The notes: generated by a model from the letters alone, not told the origin. DNA of 8,285 bases from an uncultured Acinetobacter sp. (GCA_900771065.1 CAAGMP010000200.1:1-8285), one strand, 5' to 3'; numbered from the stretch's first letter, positions 1 to 6,582 are shown. Translations and numbers: made by a program.

Positions 1-362
1 ATGCAGTAGTTTGTTTGCAAACTGAACTTGAACCTTTGCTTTTATTAGATTTGTTGCAACGTTTTGAATTAGAAGCAGGGCGTGTACGTTTACGTCGTTG
101 GGGGGAGCGTACTTTAGACCTTGATTTATTACTTTACGGGCAGCAGCAAATTCAGCATGAACGTCTGACTGTACCTCATATTGGTATATTTGAACGTGAT
201 TTTGTGTTGTTGCCTTTGTTGGACTTGGATGCCAATTTAGAAATTCAAGGGCAAAAAATACGTGATTTATCCATCGTAAAAACAGCAAATTTAATTGCAA
301 TTGCAGATGAAAATTGGATCAATGACAGCAAATCATCTTTAGAAGGAAGCGAAATTTTATGA
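1..362 (+). CDS. folK: FolK, 6-hydroxymethyl-7,8-dihydropterin pyrophosphokinase (3' part; 5' end outside window)
   Basis: HPPK transfers pyrophosphate from ATP to 6-hydroxymethyl-dihydropterin, a cytosolic step of folate synthesis just before dihydropteroate synthase. The open frame enters from the left edge (first full codon at base 3) and gives 119 residues, about the last three quarters of a family member of usual length near 160. The segment RWGERTLDLDLLLYG at about residues 32-46 of the fragment is the HPPK signature; its DLD carries the two aspartates that bind magnesium in E. coli HPPK. RLTVPH follows, as in E. coli. The N-terminal pterin-binding part is not visible. The stop codon overlaps the panB start (ATGA), so the two genes are translationally coupled. 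The link makes metabolic sense, since PanB uses a folate cofactor. Identification is secure; only the 5' end is unknown. Confidence 0.95.
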   Translation, partial: AVVCLQTELEPLLLLDLLQRFELEAGRVRLRRWGERTLDLDLLLYGQQQIQHERLTVPHIGIFERDFVLLPLLDLDANLEIQGQKIRDLSIVKTANLIAIADENWINDSKSSLEGSEIL

Positions 363-1168
363 TTAGCCTGAGTGACTTAAAGAAACGCAAAGCAGAAGGT
401 CGTAAATTTTCTTGCTTAACTTGTTACGATGCAAGTATGGCGAAAGCAATGGAATTAGCTGAAATTGATAGTATTTTAATTGGCGATTCTTTAGGTATGT
501 CGATTCAAGGTCGCGATTCGACTTTGCCTGTAACTGTGGCAGATATGGCATATCACACCGCAGCAGTGCGTCGTGGCAATTCACATGCATTTATTATGAC
601 CGATTTGCCATTTATGAGTTATGCCACACTGAATGATGCATTGCTTAGTGCAAAAACAGTGATGCAAGCTGGCGCGCAAATGGTTAAAGTTGAAGGCGGC
701 GCATGGTTGGCAGAAACCGTTCAAGTATTAACTCGTAACGGCATTCCTGTCTGTGTCCATTTGGGTTTAACGCCACAATCGGTTCATGTTTTTGGTGGTT
801 ATAAATTACAAGCGCGTACTCGAGAAGCAGCCGACCAACTTATTGCAGATTGTCGTGCGGTTGTTGAAGCGGGCGCAGCGATTTTATTATTAGAATGTGT
901 GCCTGCCCAACTTGGAAAAGAGATTACCGAATTATTTCCACACGTACCTGTTATTGGAATTGGTGCAGGAAATCAAACCGATGGGCAAGTTTTGGTTGTG
1001 CAAGATATGTTGGGCTTAACTTTTGGCAAAGTAGCCAAATTTGTGCGTAACTTTATGAAAGAACAATCGGGTGAAATGGCTATTTTAGATGCCTTTAAAG
1101 CCTATCATTTGGCTGTTCAAGATGGATCATTTCCTTCCGCAGAGTATACTTTTCAAGTTGAGCTTTAA
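359..1168 (+). CDS. panB: PanB, 3-methyl-2-oxobutanoate hydroxymethyltransferase
   Basis: PanB (ketopantoate hydroxymethyltransferase) transfers a hydroxymethyl group from 5,10-methylene-tetrahydrofolate to alpha-ketoisovalerate, giving ketopantoate, the first committed step to pantothenate and CoA. The 269 residues match the usual length (264 in E. coli). Visible motifs are TCYDASMAK near 21-29, IGDSLGM at 41-47 with metal ligand D43, D82 in MTDLPF, KVEGG at 109-113 (K110, E112), GLTPQSVHVFGG at 136-147, and the catalytic base E179 in LLLECVP. These correspond to E. coli D45, D84, K112, E114 and E181. The C-terminal GIGAG...TDGQVLV and KFVRNF blocks are also present. The ATG overlaps the folK stop and has a good ribosome-binding site, AAGGAAG at 343-349, nine bases upstream. 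panC follows after a 3-base gap. All key residues are present, so an active enzyme is expected. Confidence 0.97.
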   Translation: MISLSDLKKRKAEGRKFSCLTCYDASMAKAMELAEIDSILIGDSLGMSIQGRDSTLPVTVADMAYHTAAVRRGNSHAFIMTDLPFMSYATLNDALLSAKTVMQAGAQMVKVEGGAWLAETVQVLTRNGIPVCVHLGLTPQSVHVFGGYKLQARTREAADQLIADCRAVVEAGAAILLLECVPAQLGKEITELFPHVPVIGIGAGNQTDGQVLVVQDMLGLTFGKVAKFVRNFMKEQSGEMAILDAFKAYHLAVQDGSFPSAEYTFQVEL

Positions 1169-1171
1169 ATC

Positions 1172-2017
1172 ATGAAACTAGAAACCACCATTCAAGGACT
1201 TTCCAACGCATTACAAACAGCACGCGTAGCACAAAAAACCATTGGTTTTGTGCCGACGATGGGCAATTTGCATCAAGGTCATCTGAACTTAGTTCGTGAA
1301 GCACGTAAAAAGTGTGATGTAGTTGTGGTGAGTATTTTTGTTAATCCGATTCAATTTGGTCCAAACGAAGATTTTGATAATTATCCACGTACTTTAGAGC
1401 AAGACAGTCAATTGTTAGCTGAAGTCGGCTGCGATTTTATTTTTGCGCCAAGTGTTCAAGAAATGTATGGTCAGCAAAAACGTTTGACCAATATTTCGGT
1501 CGCTGAAATTACCAATGATTTGTGTGGCTTACAGCGTCAGGGACATTTTGATGGTGTCGCTGTGGTGGTCACCAAGTTATTTAATATTGTGCGTCCCGAT
1601 TATGCTTTTTTTGGCGAAAAAGATTTCCAACAATTGGCGGTTATTCGCCAATTTGTTCGTGATTTAAATATGCCAATTCAAATTGAAGGCGTTGCAATTG
1701 CACGGGCAGAAGATGGTTTAGCTTTAAGTTCACGCAATGGTTATTTAACTGAGCAAGAACGTGCAATTGCACCAAGTATTTACCAATCTTTATTGCACGC
1801 GCAACAGTTGTTGCAACAAGGACAAGATTTAGCAACCGTATTAACATCAATTCAACAAACTTTAACTGCAAAAGGTTTTGTGATTGATTATGTTGAAGCA
1901 AGAACACCGCAATTGCAAAAAGTCGCACAGTTTGATCAAGATATTGTGTTGTTTGTTGCGGCTAAACTTGGGAAAACACGTTTAATTGATAATCTGCAAG
2001 TTCATTACACATCATAA
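1172..2017 (+). CDS. panC: PanC, pantoate--beta-alanine ligase (pantothenate synthetase)
   Basis: PanC joins pantoate and beta-alanine with ATP through a pantoyl-adenylate to make pantothenate. The 281 residues match the family length (283 in E. coli). The HIGH-type nucleotide-binding motif of this cytidylyltransferase-like fold is PTMGNLHQGH at 28-37. FVNPIQFGPNEDF at 56-68 lines the pantoate site, FFGEKDFQQL at 146-155 binds ATP, and LALSSRN at 183-189 is the KMSKS-like loop. The C-terminal dimer/lid domain from about 190 onward ends with YVEARTPQL and LFVAAKLGKTRLIDN. The ATG lies three bases after the panB stop with only a weak Shine-Dalgarno-like stretch, which suggests coupled translation. 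The panBC pairing is common in bacteria. The aspartate decarboxylase (PanD) that supplies beta-alanine is not in this window. Confidence 0.97.
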   Translation: MKLETTIQGLSNALQTARVAQKTIGFVPTMGNLHQGHLNLVREARKKCDVVVVSIFVNPIQFGPNEDFDNYPRTLEQDSQLLAEVGCDFIFAPSVQEMYGQQKRLTNISVAEITNDLCGLQRQGHFDGVAVVVTKLFNIVRPDYAFFGEKDFQQLAVIRQFVRDLNMPIQIEGVAIARAEDGLALSSRNGYLTEQERAIAPSIYQSLLHAQQLLQQGQDLATVLTSIQQTLTAKGFVIDYVEARTPQLQKVAQFDQDIVLFVAAKLGKTRLIDNLQVHYTS

Positions 2018-2032
2018 AGAGAACAAGAGGCA

Positions 2033-2884
2033 ATGAAGCGAATTTTAATTGTAACAGGTCAATCAGGTTCGGGAAAATCTTCCGCATTGCAAATCCTTGA
2101 AGATCTGGGCTATTACTGTATTGATAATTTACCGCTTGCTTTATTGCCCGAAATTGTTGCGAAATTGAATCAAGAAAATAACTTAGATCAATTGGCATTG
2201 GGTGTTGATATTCGCAGTGTGCGTTGTGATTTAGAAGATTTTGATGATGTTTTTGAGCAATTACAACAACATGGTACAACTGAAGTCATCTATTTAACCG
2301 CAACCGATCAAGCCTTGATTGCACGTTTTAGTGCTTCAAGGCGTCCACATCCTTTAACTGCACGTTTTGCAAGCTTAAACGAATGTATTCAAGAAGAAAA
2401 AAAATTACTGATACCAATTCAATTTAAAGCGACTGTTCAGCTTGATACCACCGCATTAAGTATTCATGATTTAAAACATAATTTGTTACAACGCTTAGGA
2501 CAAGCTGACGAATTGATCGTCATTTTACAATCTTTTGGTTATAAATATGGGATTCCACTCGATACAGACTATGTATTTGATGTTCGCCATTTACCAAATC
2601 CACATTGGCATATAGAATTGCGCTCTTACTCAGGTTTAGATGCACAAGTGCAACAGTTTTTGGAAACGCATCCAATGACGCATGATTTACTCAATGATAT
2701 ACAATCATTTTTACAAAAATGGTTGCCTGTTTTTGTGAAAGGTCATCGGCATTATATTACCATTTCCATTGGGTGTACGGGTGGTCAGCATCGTTCTGTG
2801 TATATGGTGGATCGACTTAAGCAAGCACTTGAGGCACAATGGTCGGTTCAAGTTTTACATCGCGAAATGAAGCACTGGTCATGA
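2033..2884 (+). CDS. rapZ: RapZ family nucleotide-binding protein (RNase adapter / YvcJ-like)
   Basis: RapZ in E. coli senses glucosamine-6-phosphate and guides RNase E to the small RNA GlmZ; homologues such as YvcJ are nucleotide-binding proteins of less clear role. The 283 residues match the family (284 in E. coli). The N-terminal kinase-like domain has Walker A GQSGSGKSS at 9-17, then LEDLGYYCIDNLPLALLPEI, VDIR, and FSASRRPHPL. The C-terminal domain has FGYKYGIPLDTDYVFDVR, LPNPHW and IGCTGGQHRSVYM, the most conserved family blocks. The C-terminus reads VLHREMKHWS and lacks the basic LEKRK-like tail that contributes to RNA binding in E. coli RapZ, so an sRNA role is uncertain here. AAAGAGA at 2016-2022 or AAGAGG at 2025-2030 could serve as ribosome-binding site. 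The stop overlaps the HPr-like start (ATGA), matching the widespread rapZ next to PTS phosphocarrier arrangement. Confidence 0.94.
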   Translation: MKRILIVTGQSGSGKSSALQILEDLGYYCIDNLPLALLPEIVAKLNQENNLDQLALGVDIRSVRCDLEDFDDVFEQLQQHGTTEVIYLTATDQALIARFSASRRPHPLTARFASLNECIQEEKKLLIPIQFKATVQLDTTALSIHDLKHNLLQRLGQADELIVILQSFGYKYGIPLDTDYVFDVRHLPNPHWHIELRSYSGLDAQVQQFLETHPMTHDLLNDIQSFLQKWLPVFVKGHRHYITISIGCTGGQHRSVYMVDRLKQALEAQWSVQVLHREMKHWS

Positions 2885-3150
2885 TTGATACCACAATTGA
2901 CGTTACCAACAAACTTGGCTTACATGCACGTGCATCGGGTAAACTGATTCAGGTGACTACCCAATTTAATTCGACTATTCAAATTGGAAAAGGCGATAAA
3001 TTGGTAGATGCAAAAAATATTATGTCTTTGCTTATGCTTGGTGCAGGCAAAGGCACAACACTGCGTTTAGTGATCAATGGTACCGATGAAGAAAAAGCAT
3101 GGGTTGCCATTCAAACATTATTTGCAGCCAAATTTTACGAGGCAGATTAA
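2881..3150 (+). CDS. HPr-family phosphocarrier protein (NPr/PtsO-like)
   Basis: This small cytosolic protein carries phosphate from an EI-type enzyme to IIA proteins; the position next to rapZ points to the nitrogen-type PTS (NPr, ptsO). It has 89 residues, normal for HPr. NKLGLHARASGKL at 10-22 carries the phosphorylatable histidine at position 15 and R17. The helix-2 region is AKNIMSLLMLGAGKGT, with asparagine at position 46 where Gram-positive HPr has the regulatory serine. S49 is nearby but is not the usual site, so HPr-kinase control at 46 is not possible. The ATG at 2881 overlaps the rapZ stop. An in-frame ATG 42 bases upstream would add 14 residues that do not fit the family. No EI or IIA gene is in the window, so NPr rather than sugar HPr is inferred from context. 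Confidence 0.92.
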   Translation: MIDTTIDVTNKLGLHARASGKLIQVTTQFNSTIQIGKGDKLVDAKNIMSLLMLGAGKGTTLRLVINGTDEEKAWVAIQTLFAAKFYEAD

Positions 3151-3152
3151 TC

Positions 3153-3692
3153 GTGGCACGTCGACCGCAACAACGTTTTACTGATGAAGATTTTGAAACT
3201 TTAGAAGGTCGCGCAAGTAAAACAGAACAGAAAAAAGCTGTACAACGTATGGCGGCATTAGGTGAACAATTATCATTGTTAAACACCAAACAGATCCAAA
3301 AACTGCCTGTCGATGAGCGTCTAATTGAAGCTTTATTGGAAGTGCAACAAATTACTTCACACGAAGCACGTCGTCGCCAATTTCAACGTATTGGTAAATT
3401 GTTACGCAATGAAGATGAAACCGTGATTTTATCTTATTTAACTCCGCAACAAGGTGCGAAAAAAACCGCACAATTGCAACGTTGGGTTGAACGAATTATT
3501 AAAGACGGTGACTTGGTTATTAATGAATTTGTTAAAACATATAATGCGGCAGAGCGTCACACTTTACGTCAGCATGTGTTACGTATTCATCGTGATTTAG
3601 CCAAGCAAATTCCTGAAGCCGAATTGCAAGAATCTAAATTGAAGTTATTTAACTATGTTCAACAAGTGGCGTTATTGTCAGATAATGGTTGA
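3153..3692 (+). CDS. darP: YjgA/DarP family (DUF615) ribosome-associated protein, GTG start
   Basis: This is a member of the DUF615 family; E. coli YjgA/DarP associates with late 50S precursors and helps large-subunit maturation. The 179 residues are close to the E. coli length of 183. Family blocks seen are SKTEQKKAVQRMAALGEQL near 23-41, the central EARRRQFQRIGKLLRNED, and the C-terminal KLKLFNYVQQVALL, corresponding to the FQYLREL region of E. coli. The protein is helical, basic and lacks membrane segments. I chose the GTG at 3153, three bases after the HPr stop: it has ACGAGG at 3137-3142 ten bases upstream and begins MARRPQQRF. An in-frame ATG at 3099 would overlap the HPr gene by over 50 bases and add an unrelated N-terminus. 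The gene is last in the run and its TGA lies at the base of the terminator. Confidence 0.9.
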   Translation: MARRPQQRFTDEDFETLEGRASKTEQKKAVQRMAALGEQLSLLNTKQIQKLPVDERLIEALLEVQQITSHEARRRQFQRIGKLLRNEDETVILSYLTPQQGAKKTAQLQRWVERIIKDGDLVINEFVKTYNAAERHTLRQHVLRIHRDLAKQIPEAELQESKLKLFNYVQQVALLSDNG

Positions 3693-3728
3693 AAAAAAGA
3701 GCGACTTAAATTGAGTCGCTCTTTTTTT
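3692..3728 (+). terminator. Rho-independent terminator of the folK-darP run
   Basis: The arms GAGCGACT (3699-3706) and AGTCGCTC (3714-3721) form an 8-bp perfect stem with a 7-base loop. Seven A flank the left side and seven T the right, so the stem can extend to 15 bp and the T-run supports termination on the plus strand. The A-run makes it look bidirectional, although no converging gene is seen. It starts at the last base of the darP stop codon. Confidence 0.93.
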
Positions 3729-3838
3729 GATTGTTGAATTTATGTTGAAAATGCGTAAAAAAACATCAAAAACTATTTTAGCTTTGCTTAAATTCAGTTA
3801 TTTATTTGAGATTGCTTTGCTTTTTGCCCGATTAAAGG

Positions 3839-3867
3839 TTTTAAGCACGTGCTAACCTGTGTAAAAT
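3839..3867 (+). promoter_or_regulatory. Possible sigma-70 promoter of thrS-infC (weak match)
   Basis: The gap between the terminator and thrS is about 250 bases and must hold the thrS promoter. The best -10 candidate is TAAAAT at 3862-3867. A 17-base spacer places the weak -35 TTTTAA at 3839-3844. Transcription would start near 3874 and leave a leader of roughly 110 bases, enough for the structured operator described separately. The -35 match is poor, so the exact promoter is uncertain. A perfect 10-base palindrome, AGCACGTGCT at 3844-3853, lies between the two boxes and could be a binding site, with no named regulator. The AT-rich stretch 3729-3838 shows no gene or other recognisable feature. 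Confidence 0.35.
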
Positions 3868-3904
3868 TTAATTGCAATTTTATTTTATCCACCGTTTTTA
3901 TCTT

Positions 3905-3921
3905 TTGAGGTCAATCCTCGA
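3905..3921 (+). promoter_or_regulatory. Upstream hairpin in the thrS leader
   Basis: GAGG (3907-3910) pairs with CCTC (3916-3919) around a 5-base loop, and T3906-G3920 plus T3905-A3921 extend the helix to 6 bp. In E. coli the thrS operator has a second stem-loop upstream of the anticodon-like arm, joined by a single-stranded linker, which engages the other subunit of the ThrRS dimer. This hairpin and the linker 3922-3931 occupy the matching place. The assignment is by position only. Confidence 0.4.
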
Positions 3922-3931
3922 TCATAATCTC

Positions 3932-3966
3932 GCGGTGACATGCTCTATGGTACGGGGCATCACTCC
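3932..3966 (+). promoter_or_regulatory. Putative ThrRS operator: stem-loop mimicking the tRNA-Thr(GGU) anticodon arm
   Basis: The bases 3935-3946 and 3954-3963 can pair: GTGA with TCAC (3960-3963), a 2-base CA bulge, then TGCTCT with GGGGCA, including two G-U pairs. This leaves a 7-base loop ATGGTAC at 3947-3953. Numbered as an anticodon loop, it has U at position 33, GGU at 34-36 and A at 37, the pattern of tRNA-Thr(GGU). The arm ends a few bases before the AAGGA ribosome-binding site (3969-3973) of thrS. In E. coli, ThrRS binds an anticodon-like arm in its own leader and blocks ribosome loading; this arm is placed to do the same. The fold was drawn by hand and includes wobble pairs and a bulge. 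Confidence 0.6.
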
Positions 3967-3982
3967 TTAAGGATTTTCAATT

Positions 3983-5905
3983 ATGCCAATGATTACTTTG
4001 CCAAATGGCGATCAAAAACAGTTTGATCAAGCTGTTTCTGTGATGGAAGTTGCTCAAAGCATCGGTCCGGGTCTTGCAAAAAATACCCTTGCAGGTCGCG
4101 TTAATGGACGTTTAGTTGATGCTTGTGATTTAATCACCGAAGATGCAACCTTACAAATTATCACGCCAAAAGACGAAGAAGGTTTAGAAATTATTCGCCA
4201 TTCTTGCGCGCACTTGGTTGGACATGCTGTCAAGCAATTGTTTCCTGAAGCCAAAATGGTCATTGGTCCTGTCATTGAAGAAGGTTTTTATTACGATATT
4301 TTCAGTACTAAGCCATTTACGCCAGAAGATTTGGCAGCAATTGAAGAACGCATGAAAAAATTGATCGATCAAGATTATGATGTGATCAAAAAAATGACCC
4401 CGCGTGATGAAGTGATTGCAGAATTCACCAAACGTGGCGAAGACTATAAATTGCGTTTAATTGATGATATGCCAAATGAAACGCAAATGGGTTTATATTA
4501 TCATCAAGAATATGTGGATATGTGTCGCGGTCCACACGTACCCAACACCAAGTTTTTAAAATCATTTAAACTCACTAAAATGTCAGGTGCTTACTGGCGC
4601 GGTGATGCGAAAAATGAGCAATTACAACGTATTTACGGTACAGCTTGGGCAGATAAAAAACAACTAGCTGCTTATATTAAGCGTATTGAAGAAGCGGAAA
4701 AACGCGATCACCGTAAAATTGGTAAAGCATTAGATTTATTTCATATGCAAGAAGAAGCACCAGGTATGGTGTTTTGGCATCCAAATGGTTGGACAATTTA
4801 CCAAGTCTTAGAACAATACATGCGTAAAGTTCAACAAGACAATGGTTACCTTGAAATTCGCACCCCACAAGTGGTCGATTTTACTTTATGGGAAAAATCA
4901 GGTCACGCGGCAAATTATGCAGAAAATATGTTTACAACACATTCTGAAAGCCGTAATTATGCTGTAAAACCAATGAACTGCCCATGTCATGTGCAAGTAT
5001 TTAATCAAGGTTTAAAATCTTACCGTGATTTACCAATTCGTTTGGCTGAGTTTGGTTCATGTCACCGTAATGAGCCATCAGGTTCATTGCATGGTATTAT
5101 GCGTGTACGTGGTTTTACTCAAGATGATGCGCACATTTTCTGTACCAAAGAACAAATTGGAACTGAAGTTGCTGATTTTATTAAATTGACTTTAGATGTT
5201 TATAAAGACTTTGGTTTTGAAGAAGTGCAAATGAAATTGTCTACACGTCCTGAAAAACGTGTTGGTGATGACGCACTTTGGGATTTGGCAGAGCAATCTT
5301 TAGCTAAAGCACTTGATGACGCAGGTTTACAATGGGATTTACAACCTGGTGAAGGTGCGTTCTATGGTCCAAAAATTGAATTTTCATTAAAAGATTGTTT
5401 GGGTCGTGTTTGGCAGTGCGGTACGATTCAATGTGACTTTAATTTGCCACAACGTTTAGATGCATCGTATGTCACAGAAGATAACGATCGTGATCAACCT
5501 GTTATGCTGCATCGTGCTATTTTAGGTAGTTTTGAGCGTTTCATTGGTATTTTAATTGAACATTATGCAGGATTTATGCCGCCTTGGTTATCGCCAGTGC
5601 AAGCTTGTGTCATGAATATTACCGATTCTCAAGCCCAAGCATGCGAGTCAGTCGTCGCTAAATTAAAAGAAAATGGAATTCGTGCTATTTCAGACTTGAG
5701 AAATGAGAAAATCGGCTTTAAGATTCGAGAACGTACATTAGAGCGTATACCTTACTTATTGGTACTTGGGGATCGAGAAGTTGAGGAAGGAACAGTGAAT
5801 GTTCGTACGCGCTCAGGAAAAAATTTGGGAACTATGTCAATTGAAGCTTTCGTTGACTTAGTGAAGACAGCCGTAGCCGAACGTGGCCGGTACATTGTGG
5901 AGTAA
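3983..5905 (+). CDS. thrS: ThrS, threonyl-tRNA synthetase
   Basis: ThrRS is a class II aminoacyl-tRNA synthetase that charges tRNA-Thr in the cytosol and hydrolyses mischarged Ser-tRNA-Thr. The 640 residues match E. coli (642). Domain order is TGS (about 1-62), editing domain (about 63-225) with HSCAH (H73, H77) and CRGPH (C181, H185), catalytic domain (about 240-535), then the anticodon-binding domain from about 540 (PVQACVMNIT, FKIRERTLERIPYLLVLGDRE). In the catalytic core, MNCPCH gives the first zinc cysteine, motif 2 is CHRNEPSGSLHGIMRVRGF with a following QDDAHIF, and motif 3 is MLHRAILGSFERFIG. Both zinc histidine contexts are present. The ATG has AAGGA nine bases upstream. infC begins five bases after the stop with no terminator between, as in E. 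coli. Expression is probably autocontrolled through the leader stem-loop. Confidence 0.98.
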   Translation: MPMITLPNGDQKQFDQAVSVMEVAQSIGPGLAKNTLAGRVNGRLVDACDLITEDATLQIITPKDEEGLEIIRHSCAHLVGHAVKQLFPEAKMVIGPVIEEGFYYDIFSTKPFTPEDLAAIEERMKKLIDQDYDVIKKMTPRDEVIAEFTKRGEDYKLRLIDDMPNETQMGLYYHQEYVDMCRGPHVPNTKFLKSFKLTKMSGAYWRGDAKNEQLQRIYGTAWADKKQLAAYIKRIEEAEKRDHRKIGKALDLFHMQEEAPGMVFWHPNGWTIYQVLEQYMRKVQQDNGYLEIRTPQVVDFTLWEKSGHAANYAENMFTTHSESRNYAVKPMNCPCHVQVFNQGLKSYRDLPIRLAEFGSCHRNEPSGSLHGIMRVRGFTQDDAHIFCTKEQIGTEVADFIKLTLDVYKDFGFEEVQMKLSTRPEKRVGDDALWDLAEQSLAKALDDAGLQWDLQPGEGAFYGPKIEFSLKDCLGRVWQCGTIQCDFNLPQRLDASYVTEDNDRDQPVMLHRAILGSFERFIGILIEHYAGFMPPWLSPVQACVMNITDSQAQACESVVAKLKENGIRAISDLRNEKIGFKIRERTLERIPYLLVLGDREVEEGTVNVRTRSGKNLGTMSIEAFVDLVKTAVAERGRYIVE

Positions 5906-5910
5906 AAGAG

Positions 5911-6459
5911 ATTAAACAGCCTGACCGTAATCAACAGGGTAGTAAGTCTAACCGTCCTGCTTTGAATGATGAGATTCGCGCAAAAGAAGTTCGTCTTGTT
6001 GACGAAAATGGTGAGCAAAAAGGTATCGTGAGTTTAAACGATGCCTTACGTGCTGCTGAAAATGTAGATCTTGACCTAGTCGAGATTGTTGCAAATGCAG
6101 AACCACCTGTTTGCAAAATCATGGACTTTAATAAGCATTTGTTTGATTTAAAACAAAAGCAAAAGGAAGCAAAGAAAAAACAACATCAAGTTCAGGTGAA
6201 AGAAATTAAACTTCGCCCAGCAACCGATGTTGGTGATTACAACGTAAAATTACGTGCCATTATCAAGTTCCTTGAAGAAGGCAACAAGGTAAAAATCACA
6301 CTTCGTTTCCGTGGTCGTGAAATGGCTCACCAACAGTTAGGTCTTGCTCAATTACAAAAAATTGAAGCCGATGTGGCTGAATATGGCGTAGTCGAGCAAG
6401 CTCCAAAAATGGAAGGTCGTCAAATGGGCATGTTACTTGGACCGAAAAAGAAAAAGTAA
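5911..6459 (+). CDS. infC: InfC, translation initiation factor IF-3, with AUU start codon
   Basis: IF-3 binds the 30S subunit, prevents premature 50S joining and checks the start codon. With ATT at 5911 as start, the product has 182 residues (180 in E. coli) and begins MKQPDRNQQGSKSNRPA before NDEIRAKEVRLV, parallel to the E. coli N-terminus, which also starts at AUU followed by AAA. The N-domain has GIVSLNDALRAAE, DLVEI and NAEPPVCKIMD, then a lysine-rich linker, and the C-domain has VKEIKLRP, GDYNVKLR, KITLRFRGREMAHQQ and EGRQMGMLLGPKKKK. No in-frame ATG, GTG or TTG occurs between the thrS stop and 5962. A TTG at 5962 would remove 17 residues that belong to the factor. GGAG at 5899-5902, inside the end of thrS, lies eight bases before ATT. 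The rare start implies IF-3 autocontrol as in E. coli. Confidence 0.95.
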   Translation: MKQPDRNQQGSKSNRPALNDEIRAKEVRLVDENGEQKGIVSLNDALRAAENVDLDLVEIVANAEPPVCKIMDFNKHLFDLKQKQKEAKKKQHQVQVKEIKLRPATDVGDYNVKLRAIIKFLEEGNKVKITLRFRGREMAHQQLGLAQLQKIEADVAEYGVVEQAPKMEGRQMGMLLGPKKKK

Positions 6460-6473
6460 GCACATTGGCATCG

Positions 6474-6502
6474 AAAAAGCACTGCATAAGCAGTGCTTTT
6501 TT
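6474..6502 (+). terminator. Rho-independent terminator after infC
   Basis: GCACTGC (6479-6485) and GCAGTGC (6490-6496) form a perfect 7-bp stem with an ATAA loop. Five A on the left can pair with the T-run on the right, six T at 6497-6502, giving a 12-bp helix in all. It lies 14 bases after the infC stop and should separate thrS-infC from the downstream genes. In E. coli no such full break lies between infC and rpmI. Confidence 0.93.
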
Positions 6503-6519
6503 ATTTACAAAAGTTTATT

Positions 6520-6546
6520 TTGTATTTTAACTAAAGGCGTTATGCT
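6520..6546 (+). promoter_or_regulatory. Possible promoter of the GST-yqaA run (weak)
   Basis: After the infC terminator, the next gene needs its own promoter. TATGCT at 6541-6546 is a moderate -10, and TTGTAT at 6520-6525 is a partial -35 with a short 15-base spacer. Nothing better is visible between 6503 and 6582. The match is weak and the position is provisional. Confidence 0.3.
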
Positions 6547-6582
6547 GCAAAAAGAGAACAACCACAGCATATTGAGAGTAAG

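Noticed and set aside
363..590. Minus-strand open frame inside panB, and other minus-strand frames at 1641-1928, 1962-2279, 3074-3289, 4054-4372, 4677-4868, 5752-6122, 6296-6487 and 6674-6910
   Set aside because: Each lies opposite a well-conserved plus-strand gene, shows no recognisable protein motif, and has no supporting promoter or ribosome-binding site.
2839..2880. Upstream in-frame ATG that would extend the HPr-like protein by 14 residues into rapZ
   Set aside because: The added residues do not fit the HPr family, while ATG 2881 places the active histidine at the standard position 15 and gives the usual ATGA overlap.
3099..3152. Upstream ATG for the DarP gene overlapping the HPr gene
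   Set aside because: The extra 18 residues look unlike the family, and the GTG at 3153 has a properly placed ribosome-binding site just after the HPr stop.
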